A stretch of DNA of 64,000 bases from Cynocephalus volans (GCF_027409185.1 NC_084467.1:18280501-18344500); one strand, 5' to 3'. Counted from the stretch's first letter, positions 1 to 11,501 are shown. Notes: a model not told the origin generated them from the letters alone. A program made the numbers and translations.

Positions 1-248
1 GACTCCCCGTGCAGGCCCTTCGGTCCTGGTGTTGACTATACCACTACCAAAAAAGGCCCATTGCAGAGTGACTTCTGTGTTATCTCTGGAAGCTTTGGTA
101 ACTTCAGGGCCAAAGCATTGGCCTGGAAGGGGCTGAAACTGGGTCTCATTCATCTTAGCATTCCTCACTATATAGCCCATGTTAAAGATCATTTTCAAAA
201 AAGGGTAAAATCATGATTCTCATTCAGATACAAAAAAACACACACATT

Positions 249-395
249 GGGCCGCGCCCGTGGTGCACTTGGTAGAGTGCTGCGCTGGGAGCGCGGTGAC
301 ACTCCCGCCGCAGGTTCGGATCCTATATAGGACTGACCGGTACACTCACTGGCTGAGTGCCGGTCATGAAAAAATGACAAAAAAAAAAAAAAAAA
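249..395 (+). repeat. tRNA-Ile-derived SINE, type A
   Basis: Starts with GGGCC, has a B-box-like GGTTCGGATCC, a second half with CACTCACTGGCTGAG, ends GCCGGTCATG and runs into A- and CA-rich tail sequence. CA-rich sequence flanks both ends, so the target duplication is blurred. Confidence 0.85.
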
Positions 396-517
396 CACAC
401 ACACACGTTAAGGATTTTATTTAATTCATTAATTATGGAACTGGTAAGATGTTGCAACCAGTTCAAAGGAGAATCTAAAGAACAGACACATTTATAGATC
501 AGAAATGTGGACATAAA

Positions 518-711
518 GGGCCGGCCTGTGGCTCACTCAGGAGAGTACGGTGCTTATAACACTAAGGCCACGGGTTCAGATCCTATATAGGGATGGCTGG
601 TTAGCTCACTGGCTGAGCGTAGTGCTGACAACACCAAGCCAAGGATTAAGATCCCCTTACCGGTCATCTTTAAAAAAAATTTTTTTTAATTAAAAAAATA
701 AATAAATAAAT
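518..711 (+). repeat. tRNA-derived SINE, type B (two-unit)
   Basis: Two head-to-tail tRNA-like units followed by CATCTTT and an A-rich/AAAT tail. Target-site duplication AAATGTGGACATAA lies at 503-516 and again at 712-725, so both ends are exact. Confidence 0.92.
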
Positions 712-962
712 AAATGTGGACATAATGTAATGTGCAAAATAATGTGCAAATGGAAGCAAAATTGGCTTGTTCTGCAGTCAGGGAGGAAAGTCAATGGAAC
801 CTCTGCAGGACAGAATCTGCACATCTGTAGACAAGAACTATTTTACTTTGCTATCATTTCTTTACAATTTACAGAATTGTAAAATAGCTAAAAAGCAATG
901 AAAGGCTAGAATCAGATAACTTGGAAGGGGCTGAGACTGGAAGGGTGTGTGCTAGACCAGCT

Positions 963-1276
963 AACTCTTACTGTAAAGAGACAGATAGTAGATATTTTAG
1001 GTTTTGTGAACCATACAGTCTTTCTTTCAACTACTCAATTCTGTCCTTGTAGTATGAAAGCAGCCATAGATAATATATACAAATGAGCATGGCTGTGTTT
1101 TAACAAAACTTTATCTATGGACCTGAAATTTGAATTTTATATAATTTTTGTGTCACAAAATTTAAAAAATTTTTCTCAACCCTTTAAAAATGTAAAATCC
1201 ATTCAAAGGATGAATGCAAAAACAAGTGGCTGCTGGAATTGCCCCACAGACAGTAATTTACCAACTTCTGCTCTAG
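963..1276 (+). repeat. Old hAT-type DNA transposon fossil
   Basis: Reads like the widespread mammalian repeat containing AGATAGTAGATATTTTAGG, ATACAGTCT, AAAGCAGCCATAGA and a terminal GTAATTTACCAACTTCTGCTCTA. I recognise the family pattern but cannot name the subfamily with certainty. Confidence 0.5.
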
Positions 1277-1326
1277 ACAATGGAGTTTTCCATTGAAGCA
1301 CAACTTTTTTCCCTACTGTCCCCCTG

Positions 1327-1817
1327 TGGTAGGCAGAATAATGGCCCCCTAAAGATGTACATATCTTAATCCCTGGAATCTGTGAATATGTTATGCTACA
1401 CGGTGGGGGGGGCATTAAAATTACTATTCAGAGGACCTTCAGATGGGGAGATTACTCTGTAAGTGGGTGGGCCTAATGTAATCCCAAGGGTTCTTAAATG
1501 AGAAAGATGAAAGCAAAAGAGTCAAAACAGAGAGATGGCACCATGAGAAAGACTTGACTATCCATGGCTGGCTTTGAAGGCAGAAGGGGGCCATGAGCCA
1601 AGGAATGCAGACAGCCTCCAGAAGATGGAAAAGGCAAGGAAATGGCATATCTCCTAGAGCCTCCAGAAGGAATACAGCCCTGCCTTCACCTTGATTTTAG
1701 TCGAGTGAGACCCATTTTGGACTTCTGACCTCCAGGACTGTAGGATAATATATTTGTGTTGTTTTAAGTCACCAAGTTTGTGATAATTTGTTACAGCAAC
1801 AATAGGAAACTAATAAA
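1327..1817 (+). repeat. MLT1-like ERVL-MaLR LTR
   Basis: Matches the layout of mammalian MaLR LTRs: a start with CAGAATAATGGCCCC, then CCTGGAATCTGTGAATATG, GGGTGGGCCTAATGTAATC, GAGCCAAGGAATGCAG, a CCTTGATTTTAG block, CTTCTGACCTCCAGGACTG, TTGTGTTGTTTTAAG and an end near GGAAACTAATAA. No internal retroviral sequence adjoins it, so it is a solo LTR. Subfamily is by eye only. Confidence 0.75.
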
Positions 1818-1829
1818 TACCCTCTGATC

Positions 1830-3350
1830 AAAAAATAATCTTAAAGAAAGATTATTCTTAATCACAAAATAAAGCTGGTCTCATTAGGTTTGACCTAATT
1901 GTATACACGTAGGTGCAGCAAGAATGTTAATTTACCACTCTGACCTTATAAATTTGTTGGAAATTTTCATAAGGAATCTCAGATTAGACTTTAAATTTGG
2001 GTAAATTCCTCTCTTCTTGAGTCCCCCAAATATCTAAGAGTCTTGGGCCTGCCAGGAAGTGACCTTCCTTACTCACCGGTAAGGCTGGGAACTCTGTGAG
2101 CTGGGTATCAGGTCAGTTTTCCTGGGGGGGCTTTGAAAGCACTGGCTCTATGAGAGTCAAACTTATTTCCTTAGAAGGGTTGGTCATACCAATTAAATGA
2201 GCATCATTCTCAAATATGACAAGGCAAGGCCTTGATGGCAAATCCAGTTTTTCCAATTATAGTCTGGTAAAAAGGACATTCGTGACAAATCTATGCAAAT
2301 AATTATACTGCTATGAAAAGTAAAGACACTCAAGAGTTCTGGGGGAGTGGAAGGAGATGGGCCAATGAGGATAAGATATCATTTAGAAATGTTTCATTTC
2401 AGCTTGCAAAAGCAGAATCTACTAAATTGTTATTGGTTACATATAGCTTTATGAAAAAAGAGAAAAGGCGTCCTTATACATCCAGAAAAAAGAACATCAA
2501 CAATATTTCAAACTACAATCATCTCAACAGTTCATTCAGTCCTATTTAATTAATTCTGGTTCCCTTGGACCTTGGGTTAGCAATCACATGAAGCCATCTG
2601 CTTCTTGTTCAAAGAGTTCTGGAAATCCTAACTTGACCTACTGGTACACTCTGACGGTTGTCTAAAAAATGTCAACAGTTTGAAGTCCCTAGTGCAGTTT
2701 TCTTCCATGGCATGGAGAAAGGGTGGCTCTGAGATGGTTCTTCTTTGTTGAAGACAAAGAAGCTGATTGGCCAGTAGCTGATTGTTGAGCTTTCAGAGAA
2801 ACATCAGAGTAAAACAAAACCTATCTGTAGATGACCTCACAGTGAAACAGATAATATTTCTACTTGTTCTAAGAGTGTAAAAATCACATTCTTCTTTAAT
2901 TGCAATGTTATAGAAAAAATGAAGTTAATTGAGTAGACCTAGGATCCATGGATAAATTTCTGAACCTCCCAAATTTATAACCTAATATTGCATTTGCATT
3001 TTGAGGAGAAATGGCTCATAGCTTTCATCAGATCCTCAAAGTAGACTATGTCCTCAGATTAAGAACAGCTGAACCACATGGGTTTTAAGATTCTTTCAAG
3101 CACTGACATTTTGATTTTATGATTACCCCTCACTCCTCCCACTATCTTCACGTACTGGCCCCACTCTCAGCTCTAGGTCTGAAACAACTCAGTAGCTCAA
3201 GCAGCATTTTTCTTTCTCCTTTCTAATGAGGATACACCTATCCTCATCTCCTAGACTGAAACTCCTCTGATCACTACTGAGTGGCTGTGCTATTTCTTTG
3301 TTTTTGTTTTTGCTATTTTCACATACTTCAGTCTATAGGGTGTTTTTGTT
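1830..3350. other. Unique intergenic sequence
   Basis: No exon, SINE or clear interspersed repeat seen. Short ORFs, including a 78-codon one at 2313-2549, have no recognisable protein or coding bias. Confidence 0.5.
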
Positions 3351-3469
3351 ACTGAAAATTGCCTACCTTCCAGTAACTTAAATTCTACCTTTTCAATTTG
3401 GACCCATTACCTCTTTGGAAACCCAAGTTGGACACAACATGGCTCATGTAAACTTGTTTTCAAGACAAA

Positions 3470-4425
3470 TGGCTGGCCAGAAATCTGGGACAATGTGAGC
3501 ATCAAAATAATTAATGATAGCAATGGATTATAAACCACAGAATTAAATACAAGTCTACGAGTTTAGACTGATATAAATGAATGGGGAAAAGGGAAAGCTC
3601 TTCCTTATAGTAGATTGACAAATAAATACATGTAGAAGGAATGATGCTAAATCTAGTAGGTGAAAATTTGATGAGGAACATAGTCTAAAAGCATATCCTC
3701 ACAAATTACTTGTTAATGTCAAAGGGAAAAATGGTAACTTTACAGTGTAGAAATCTGGCAAACACCATCTTAACCAAGTGATTAAAGCTAACATCAGCAG
3801 TATTGGAACAAACCAACAAATGTGCCTCCTGATATGATGTACTGAAGACATAAGATCATTTTTGTGGTATTCCTGCTATATGCAAGTATAATCTGAATCT
3901 ATTAATAAGGTAACATCAAGACCATCCCAAATTGAGGAACAATCAACAAAATAACTAGCCTGTACTCTTCAAAAACAACACAAAGAAAGGCTGACAGATG
4001 ATTTGATATTAAAGGAGACAAACAACTAAATACAATCTGTGATCTTGGCTTGGATCCAAGATTGGGAAAATAAGCTGTAAATGACATTATTGGGATGGTT
4101 GACAAATTTTGAAAATGGGCTATGGATTAGATTATACTATTGTATTGATGTTCAATTTCCTGATTTTGATAGCTGTACTGTGGTTACACAAGAGAATGTC
4201 CTTGCTTCTAAAGATACACTTGAAATATTTATGGGTATAGGGACACAATATCTCCAATTTACTTTCAAAAGTTCCAGAAACACACACACACACAGGAAAT
4301 CATAAAGCAAATGGGGCAAAATGTAAACAATTGGTGAATCTGGGTAGAGGGTATAGAGAGTTCCTTGTACTATACTGCAACTTTTCTGTGTTTGAAATTA
4401 CATGAAAAGAAATTATAAACAAAAT
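3470..4425 (+). repeat. Ancient L1M-type 3' end
   Basis: Blocks such as GGAAAGCTCTTCCTTATAG, TTGATAGCTGTACTGTGGTTA, CAATTGGTGAATCTGGGT and GTACTATACTGCAACTTTTC follow the order seen in old L1M 3' UTRs. It is heavily diverged and its 5' limit is uncertain. No ORF survives. Confidence 0.5.
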
Positions 4426-4659
4426 AGTTGACCAGAAACCTTTCATTTCATTCCATAGTGCTAAAAGTATTCCTAAAATATGATTCCACTTTCTTGGTTT
4501 GGTAAACACATTCTGAGGAACATAACTGAAGTTCTCTCAAATAATTCAAAGGTTCTTCAGGATCCTAAATCTTCAATGACCATTTACTCATTATCAATGA
4601 GAAAAAAATAATTTAATAAATTTAGCTAATTTTCCACATAATCAAAACTTATTTTTAAG

Positions 4660-4920
4660 TCATTCTTTTAGCAAGCATGTCGGGGCCTTTTATGTGCCAG
4701 ACACATCCTAGGTATTCCTTCTAACTATACATTGAATCAAAGAAAAAAGATCCCTGCATATGTGGAACTTATATTCCAGTTGAGGGAGATAGAAAACAAG
4801 CAATAGATATAATTAATAAGTGAATTGTATGTTGCAGGTTAAAAGGTGAAAAGTACTGTAGAAAGAATAAATAAAACAGGGTAAGGGGGATCAGAAGTGC
4901 CAGGGCAAGGGAAACCAGGC
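4660..4920. repeat. Old CR1-like LINE (L2/L3) fragment, first part
   Basis: Contains TTATGTGCCAGACAC, AAAGATCCCTGCATATGTGG and a pattern like AAATAAAACAGGGTAAGG, typical of ancient L2/L3-type LINE fragments. It continues after the inserted SINE at 4931-5064. Assigned by pattern only. Confidence 0.45.
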
Positions 4921-4930
4921 CAGGCTGCAA

Positions 4931-5064
4931 TTTTTTTTTTTTTTTTTTGGTCTTTTTCGTGACCAGTACTCAGCCAGTGAGTGCACCGGCCATTACCTAT
5001 ATAGGATCCAAACCCGCGGCGGGAGCGTCGCTGCACTCTCTTGAGTGCGCCACAGGCTCGGCCC
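4931..5064 (-). repeat. tRNA-derived SINE, type A
   Basis: Minus-strand copy: T-run, CTTTTTCGTGACC, then reverse B box and GGCTCGGCCCC at the head end. The target duplication CAGGCTGCAATTTT is seen at about 4921-4934 and 5065-5078. It is inserted into an older LINE fragment. Confidence 0.92.
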
Positions 5065-5078
5065 CAGGCTGCAATTTT

Positions 5079-5300
5079 AAATAGGGTAGTCAGGAAAGGC
5101 CCTTGTTGTGGAGAAGGCATTTGAGTACAGACTTGAAGAAGATGAGGGAGTGAGTTTTGCAGATATGATTATAAAGAGTTATCTAGGTAGAGGGAACAGC
5201 CAGTACAAAGGCCCTGAAGTAGAAGTTACCCAGAATTTCAAGGATCAGTAAGGAAGCCACTGTGGCTGCAATGGAGAGAGAAAGTTAATATTTTGCTCGA
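5079..5300. repeat. Old CR1-like LINE (L2/L3) fragment, second part
   Basis: Continues the repeat interrupted by the SINE: TAGGGTAGTCAGGAAAGGC, GAGGGAACAGCCAGTACAAAG and GGCCCTGAAGTAG are in the order seen in the old family. A related stretch occurs at 63170-63800. Confidence 0.5.
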
Positions 5301-5569
5301 AATCCTCCACTGATTTCTCATTTCTCCCAAAAATCCTTGTAGCAGATTTTAAGGTCCTCCAGATTTGATCCTTGTTACCCTTCTGATTTCATCTCCTACT
5401 CTTCTTTAAAGTCCATAAACTTTTGTTTTAATTATACTGGAACAAAAATATCTTTTTTAAAAAATATATTATCTTCTCAAAAACCAGAATCACACTTTTT
5501 TGACCACAGCTTAATAATTATACTATACTTGTATACTTAATAATTATACTATACTATACTTGTTAAGAC

Positions 5570-5715
5570 AAGTGAACAGACATGATGTAGTGGTGGGGGA
5601 GGGGAAAGAGGGAAGGGAGAAAGAGGAACGGGTAAAGGGACACAAAAACCAACTACAATGTATATTGAGAAGTTAAAATAAAATAAAATAAAAAATTTCT
5701 AAACCACACACACAA
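5570..5715 (+). repeat. L1 3' terminus with purine-rich tract
   Basis: AGTGAACAGACATGATGTAG is followed by a G/A-rich tract, then ACAATGTATATTGAGAAG and an (AAAAT)n tail, the usual look of a young L1 3' UTR and poly(A). It is 5'-truncated to about 150 bases. Confidence 0.6.
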
Positions 5716-5830
5716 AAAATTGTTTTCCCAAAGTGAAAAACAAACAAGAAAATTATACTGTACTGTAATGGCCCTAGTCATAGGCTACCCTGAGGACTGC
5801 ATAAATATTAAAATGTTAAGGACTATCAAA

Positions 5831-5844
5831 GTGTAATGGGTGGA
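5831..5844. repeat. Target-site duplication, left copy
   Basis: GTGTAATGGGTGGA, preceded by AAA, is repeated exactly after the poly(A) at 6796-6809. The pair delimits the FKBP7 retrocopy. Confidence 0.93.
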
Positions 5845-6795
5845 GATTAGTCGTTTTCTTTTATCTGTGGGGCCTTTTTGCTGCTCAGACACAAAAGGAA
5901 GAGGAGAGCACAGAGGAAGTGAAAATAGAAGTTTTGCATCGTCCGGAAAACTGCTCTAAGACAAGCAAGAAGGGAGACCTGCTAAATGCCCATTACGATG
6001 GCTACTTGGCTCAAGACGGCTCGAAATTCTACTGCAGCCGGACACAAAATGAAGGCCACCCCAAATGGTTTGTTCTTGGTGTTGGCCAAGTCATAAAAGG
6101 CCTAGAGGTTGCTATGATGGATATGTGCCCTGGAGAAAAGCGAAAAGTGATTATACCCCCTTCATTTGCATATGGAAAGGAAGGCTATGGTAGTACTTGA
6201 AGAAGTCTTTTCTCTGCGAAATATTCTTGCCTCATGTCACAGAGCACCCCTGCATGTCTTGAAATGCATGTGACTTTTTAGTGCTTTAATTAACTATATA
6301 TGTGAAGGAAAGATTCCACCTAATGCAACACTGATTTTTGAGATTGAACTTTATGCAGTGACCAAAGGACCACGGAGCATTGAAACATTTAAACAGATAG
6401 ACATGGATAATGACAGGCTACTCTCTAAAACTGAGATAAGTCATTACTTGAAAAAAGAATATGAAAAAGATGAGAAGCCACGTGACAAGTCATATCAGAA
6501 TGCAGTTTTAGAAGATATTTTTAAGAAGAATGACCATGATGGTGATGGCTTCATTTCTCCCAGGGAATACAATGTATACCAACATGATGAATGAACTATA
6601 GCATATTTTTCCTACATTTTTTGAGCTGCTTTCCGTAGTTGATATATAAAACAAAGTTATTTTTCTCCAAGTTGTATTTTCTGTTTTTCCCCCATGAGAA
6701 GATATTTTGATCCCCTCAATACATGTGATTTTGGTATAATAAATGTGAGACTCTGCAAGTTTAACTTTCAGGAAAGGTAAAAAAAAAAAAAAAAA
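5845..6795 (+). pseudogene. FKBP7P: FKBP7 processed pseudogene
   Basis: This is an intronless retrocopy of FKBP7 (FKBP23), an ER-lumen peptidyl-prolyl isomerase with one FKBP domain and two EF hands. It begins inside the signal-peptide region (LVVFFYLWGLFAAQ at 5847), so it is 5'-truncated. Frame 5847-6200 covers the FKBP domain (VKIEVLHRPENCSK, HYDGYLAQDGSKFYCS, GQVIKGLEVAM, PPSFAYGKEGY). It breaks at 6190, where about 113 non-coding bases intervene. The frame resumes near 6304 (EGKIPPNATLIFEIELYAV) and runs through the EF hands (IDMDNDRLLSK, NDHDGDGFISP) to a stop at 6592-6594. A 4-base duplication just before the end makes the tail HDE-stop, removing the final Leu of HDEL. AATAAA lies at about 6739 and an A-run follows. 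FKBP14 was considered, but the sequence fits FKBP7 better from memory. Confidence 0.93.
6190..6303 (+). other. Extra segment inside the FKBP7 retrocopy
   Basis: It lies between codons GKEGY and EGKIPP, where the FKBP7 coding sequence should be continuous. It begins GTAGTACTTGAAG right after TATG, like a splice donor, and adds an in-frame stop after three codons. It looks like an alternative exon or retained intron piece of the parental transcript, captured at retroposition. Confidence 0.7.
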
Positions 6796-6809
6796 GTGTA
6801 ATGGGTGGA
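6796..6809. repeat. Target-site duplication, right copy
   Basis: Second copy of GTGTAATGGGTGGA, directly after the poly(A) run. It shows L1-mediated insertion of the FKBP7 copy. Confidence 0.93.
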
Positions 6810-6992
6810 TTACATAAAAGAAAGAAACAGGAGAGTCTAGGACTGTGTCCTAGACAGACTCCCACTGCTCACGGCTAGTTTCTCATTTACAGGATTTTCC
6901 CCAACAAAATATGTAGGCATCATTTGTTTCAGTCACATAACTTCAGATTATTTCCAAACTTCCTTTCAGCTCTAGACTGACACCCCACTTTT

Positions 6993-7160
6993 TTTTTTTT
7001 TTTTTTAAAGATGACCGGTAAGGGGATCTTAACACTTGACTTGGTGTTGTCAGCACCATGTTCACCCAGTGAGCTAACCGGCCAACCCTGTATGGGATCC
7101 GAACCCGTGGCCTTGGTGTTATCAGCACCACACTCTCCCGAGTGAGCCACGGTTTGGCCC
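6993..7160 (-). repeat. tRNA-derived SINE, type B
   Basis: Minus copy with a T-run, TTTAAAGATGACCGG, two reverse units and GGCC at the head. Imperfect target duplication CTGACACCCCACTTT / CTGACACCCCATTTT at about 6977 and 7160. Confidence 0.9.
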
Positions 7161-7179
7161 TGACACCCCATTTTATAGA

Positions 7180-8190
7180 AAAGAAAAGCAGCCCAGAAAG
7201 AATAAATGAATTGTCTAACGGATATAGCAGAAGTAGGAAACAGGAAAACTCGGAGTCTATCTTAGCCACCAGAAGTCACCTTTTCCCAACCCCCAACTTA
7301 CTCAGCCCCTCATCACTGTCTCCCAGAAGCTCCCTAAAGGACAAAAGCACAGAAGTTCCCTCATCTAAGAATAAAACATTTTACCCTATTATTCTCCAGG
7401 GACAATTATGGAGTGTTTCAGGTTGTGTCACTGATTACTCCCTATCATTTTGCAACTCCAAATAACTTTAGGTTCCCATAGCAACACACACTGCTCTGCA
7501 AACTGACATTGTTCCCTAATCCATGTGGGAAGGAGGAACAAGAGCTTATTCTAGAACACTCACAGCAGGTGGAAGAGGCCATGTCATGGAGAGTGGAGGT
7601 TGGGGATGGTTACTGAGGACTCTGTCCAGCCAAAGACAGTGAACCTTCCTTGGTCACTGCTGAGTGACTAACCAATCTTTGATCATCCTGGATGGACCCA
7701 GAGGGAGGTCTGCCAAGAGTCTTCATATTGCTTGAAATTCTATGATGCTTGGTAGACCAAGGCAAGAAATTGAGACCCTATGCTCCATTAAGTTTAGGAA
7801 ATGTCAGCTAAGTTTCACTAAAGTACATGGTGAGAAAGAAAAATGGCTTAGAGCAGCAATCTAAGGTCTGCTAAATTTATCAGGCCCAGAGAGAGATGAG
7901 CATGGGACTTCGGTCACAACCTTCTCACCCATGTCTGGGATAATTGCTAAAAGGCATTTTTTGATTTTTTAATTTTTTGAAAACAGGCTTCCACTATCAT
8001 CAGTTATAGATTACACAAATGTTATCATAAGTTGTACAATGTGACACTCATTCTTTCTTTGTTACAAAGTCCCTGGAATTTATGATGCAAACAATGTATA
8101 GCCACTTAGTAGGTCATGTTACTTTAGAGAAAATATGTAAATTCTTGGCAAACAACTTTGGAACTGTCCCTCAACTTCTCTCTTTCTTCC
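7180..8190. other. Unique intergenic sequence
   Basis: No exon or clear repeat recognised. A 107-codon plus-strand ORF at 7142-7465 starts in the SINE and shows no domain. Confidence 0.45.
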
Positions 8191-8204
8191 TTTAAAATCA
8201 GTTT

Positions 8205-8302
8205 GGGAGCTGGCCAGTTAGCTCAGTTGTTTAGAGTGCAGCCTTATAACCCCAAGGTCACAGGGTTGGATCCCGTACTGACCAGTTGCAAAAAAACAAA
8301 TA
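8205..8302 (+). repeat. tRNA-derived SINE, type C (monomer)
   Basis: GGAGCTGGCCAGTTAGCTCA followed by a B box and short A-rich tail, close to tRNA-Ile. Target duplication AAAATCAG is present on both sides. Confidence 0.88.
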
Positions 8303-8414
8303 AAAATCAGCTTGTAACTGGTACTGAATAAAATACATATTTGGGGCAAACTGAATCTATATCTTCTGGGCTGTGATCTTAAAAATTTGACCTTTAGCCA
8401 CACCCTCCTGACAT

Positions 8415-9137
8415 CTGCATCCAGCCCAGCAATGACCCAGCCGCCACTGGAAGCCCCGTGGTCTCCCCTGCTGGAATGAGGGCGGTGGGTGCCACAGGCC
8501 TTGATCACATTCCCCCCAATCCCCTCCCCTTCCCTCTTCTCACCCTATTTCCCTCCCGCTTCCCTTCTTTCTTCCCACCAACTGATCTGCAACATCTCAG
8601 AATGAGGCATGGAGCCAGGAGAAGCCAAACCCAGCTGCAACTAGGTTCAGAGCACACCAAAAACACCATTTCCATGCAGGTAGCCCACCATAGCAACTGC
8701 AATTGCCATGGCTGCTGCAAAAGCGGTTAGCCTCTATAGTAGCAGTCACAGCCACAGTGCAGATGGCATGCCAAACTCTCAACTGCATTGACACAAGGAG
8801 AGGCACCAGCAAAGACCAAAAAAAAAAAAAAAAAAAAAAAAAAAGAGTTCACAAAGCACACTCCAGAGTAATAGAAGAAGCATCTTATTTATGATAATAG
8901 GGGAGGACTTGATCACAGATCATCTAGGCAACCAACCAATGGAGGAACAGTTAATCTATCAGATGGAAAGAACAAATCTATGGTTATTAGAGGGGGGAGG
9001 GAGAACAGGAGTGAGAATGGACGGAGAGGGAGGGGAAAATGAAGTAGAGGGACAAGGGGAGAGACTGGACAAGGGGCATGAAGAATAAGTATGATTTGCA
9101 ACAACTAATATGCTAATAAAAAATAAATTTAAAAAGA
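8415..9137 (+). mobile_element. Composite L1-like non-autonomous element, copy 1
   Basis: Shares a distinctive GC-rich cassette and tail with the element at 60591-62174: GCATGGAGCCAGG, a block encoding nothing, CATTGACACAAGGAGAG, then CACACTCCAGAGTAATAG, a polypurine tract, GAGACTGGACAAGGGGCAT and a TAATAAAAAATAAA 3' end. An A-run of about 26 bases (8819-8844) sits inside it, before the 3' block. The 5' end is unclear and no ORF1 or ORF2 sequence is seen. Confidence 0.65.
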
Positions 9138-9309
9138 TTGGCCCAAATAAACTGTTTTATATTTTTGTTTCAGTCTCTTCCTTTAGGTTGGCAATGGTGT
9201 TTTCATAGAAAAGATGTTGAAAATCCAAAAGATTTATGTTTGTAGACAAATTTAAAGTCCTATCACGTGCTTAATTATTGGGGGGTTGTGTACTGATGTC
9301 TGTAACTTA

Positions 9310-10072
9310 CTCTGAAAGAAAACTGTTCCTCTACTCGCAACACTTTTGACACCAAATGTGTTTTTTTCCCACACCAGTAACCAATTTTCCAACTCTCCAG
9401 ACACCAACTGTGTGTCCAGTGACTCAGTTCAATTCTGACACTAACTACCTGGAGTTAACACAGACCCCACAGGTTAAGTGCTCAGACCAAGATTACTCCT
9501 ACTTCAGATGCCAGTTACAAGTCCGGGTCTTCTATATTTCTGATGGGCCAGCTATAAATTGAGGGTTCCCACGATCCCCTGTCAGGTTCAATAATTTGCT
9601 AGAAGTGCTCACAAAACTCCGGGAAATATTTTACTCTTTCTCGTTTATAGAGGATACAGCTCAGGAATGGCCAGATGGAAAGATGCACAGGACAAGGTGG
9701 GGTGTCAGGAGTGGAGCTTCCATGCTCTCTTGAGGCATGCCACCCTTCCAGCACCTCAGTGTGTTCACCAACCTGGAAGCTAATCAAATCTCATTGTCAA
9801 AGAGTTTTTATAGAACTTAATCTCCAGGCCTCCCTCCCCTTCCTGGGGCTAAAATTTCAAACCTACTAATCAGTCGGTCTTTCTGGTGACCAGCCCTGGC
9901 CTTAGGCTATCTAGGGGCCCTACATAAAGTCACTGTATTAGCATAAACTCAGGTATGATAAAAAAGGAGCTCCATGTGAATAACAAAAGACACTCTTATC
10001 ACTCAGGAAAATCCAAGGGTTTTAGGGGTTCTGTGCCGGGAACCCAGGCAAAAATCAAATATATTTATCATA
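9310..10072. repeat. Probable old ERV LTR
   Basis: Reads like a family of old mammalian LTRs with TTCAATAATTTGCTAGAA, CACCTCAGTGTGTTCACCAA, GTCTTTCTGGTGACCAGCC, GGCTATCTAGGGGCCC and CTGTGCCGGGAACCCAGGC in order. I recognise the pattern but not the exact name, and I did not fix the termini. Confidence 0.5.
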
Positions 10073-10299
10073 ACATGCTTACTTTGAAATGAATCCCAGG
10101 AGTATGATGAGTTGATTAATGGAGGGATGGATGGACAGACAGATAGTAAATCAAGTATAGTAAAATATTAATTATAGAGTCTAAGTGGTTGGTATAAGAG
10201 TAGTCACTGTAAATTCTTTTAACACGCTTAAGTTTGAAATTTTTATAATTATTATTTTAATTTCATAATAAAATGGAGTAAATTTAAAGGCATATAACA

Positions 10300-10410
10300 T
10301 TATGAGAGAACAGGGAAGAGAAAAAAAGAAAATAAGTGTGAGAAAAAAGGTGGTAGGGAAAGGAGGAAAAGAGAGAAAAAGGGAAAGAAAGAAGAGAGAC
10401 AGAAGAGAAT
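10300..10410 (+). repeat. Purine-rich low-complexity tract
   Basis: About 110 bases of almost pure G/A on the plus strand. An ORF across it (10302-10490) is a composition artefact. Confidence 0.85.
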
Positions 10411-10847
10411 ATGTCTTCAGTATCCTAAGTTGTTTCCCTTACTTTCTCACCTCAGTCCTCAGGAAGCAGATTTTGATTGAATTGGGTTGAGTTACTGAAA
10501 TATGAGATGGTGTCAGAAGGAGCCCAAAGAAATTTTTGAAAAATACTAAATTATTAATGTCACTTATTGTTTTGGAATTGGCTATTTGTTATTTTGTCAT
10601 ATGTTTATGCAAAATAAGCATCTAAAGGGGGCAGGGTAGAATTAAACAAAAAGTGTTTTTTAGCCAGGAAGTTTGATATCCCCCAAATGAAAGCTAAAGC
10701 TGGCAGTTTTTTGATTAGGGCCTATCACTCAAGTCCTAGGGCTAGTGATATATATACAAATAGCTGAATATTTTCAAGCTTGATGCTCATTCCTTTTGAA
10801 CAGTGTTCAAAACAGTGTCAAGGTAAAAACAAAACTTAAAAAAAAAA

Positions 10848-10983
10848 TTTTTTTTTTTGTCCTTTTTTGTGACCACGCTCCAGTGAGCGAACCAGCTATC
10901 CCTATATAGGATCCGAACCCGCGGTGGGAGCGCTGCTGCGCTTCCAGCGCCGCAGTTTCCCGAGTGAGCCACGGGGTCGGCCC
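10848..10983 (-). repeat. tRNA-derived SINE, type A
   Basis: Minus copy with T-run, TTTTTGTGACC, reverse B box and GGTCGGCCCC. Target duplication CAAAACTTAAAAA lies on both sides (about 10830 and 10984). Confidence 0.9.
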
Positions 10984-11501
10984 CAAAACTTAAAAATTTG
11001 AAGATAAAGATTTTCTGTGAACTGACAGTTTCATAAATATACCGTACACACCAGTGGTTGTAACTCTACTCTAGAAAGCACCCAACACCAATTACTTGTG
11101 AAAATAGGGCCACTTGGTGGTCAGAGTAGGAAATAGCCTAACAACATCCTTTCTACCAACTTTTTTCCCTTTGCTTTCGGAAGATTGTCTTCTGGTCCTT
11201 TACATTTTTACCACCATTTTACTATATCAGGTTCATTACCTCTGATATAGTAGAAAGAACGTAGGACTTGGAGCTGGAAACACTGGTCACCATACTTCTA
11301 CTTCTTTATATCCCCCAAGTCCCTAATATTAGTTTTGAAGATACATTCTCACGAAGACTTGCTCATTAGTTATCCAAAAGGCCCAGAAACCAAACTGCCT
11401 TCTGTTCAGTGCCTTCATGTATTTAAGACGATTGTAGTTATTTTAGCCATTTCATTGGAAGTTCCACGGAAAAAAAATTTTTTTTAAGGTCTGGAAAAAT
11501 T

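Noticed and set aside
5919..6594. A live FKBP gene
   Set aside because: No introns in the normal places, poly(A) and target duplications present, 5' truncation, internal stop and lost HDEL.
6943..7269. 108-codon ORF on the minus strand
   Set aside because: Mostly translated SINE sequence with a poly-Lys stretch from the A tail.
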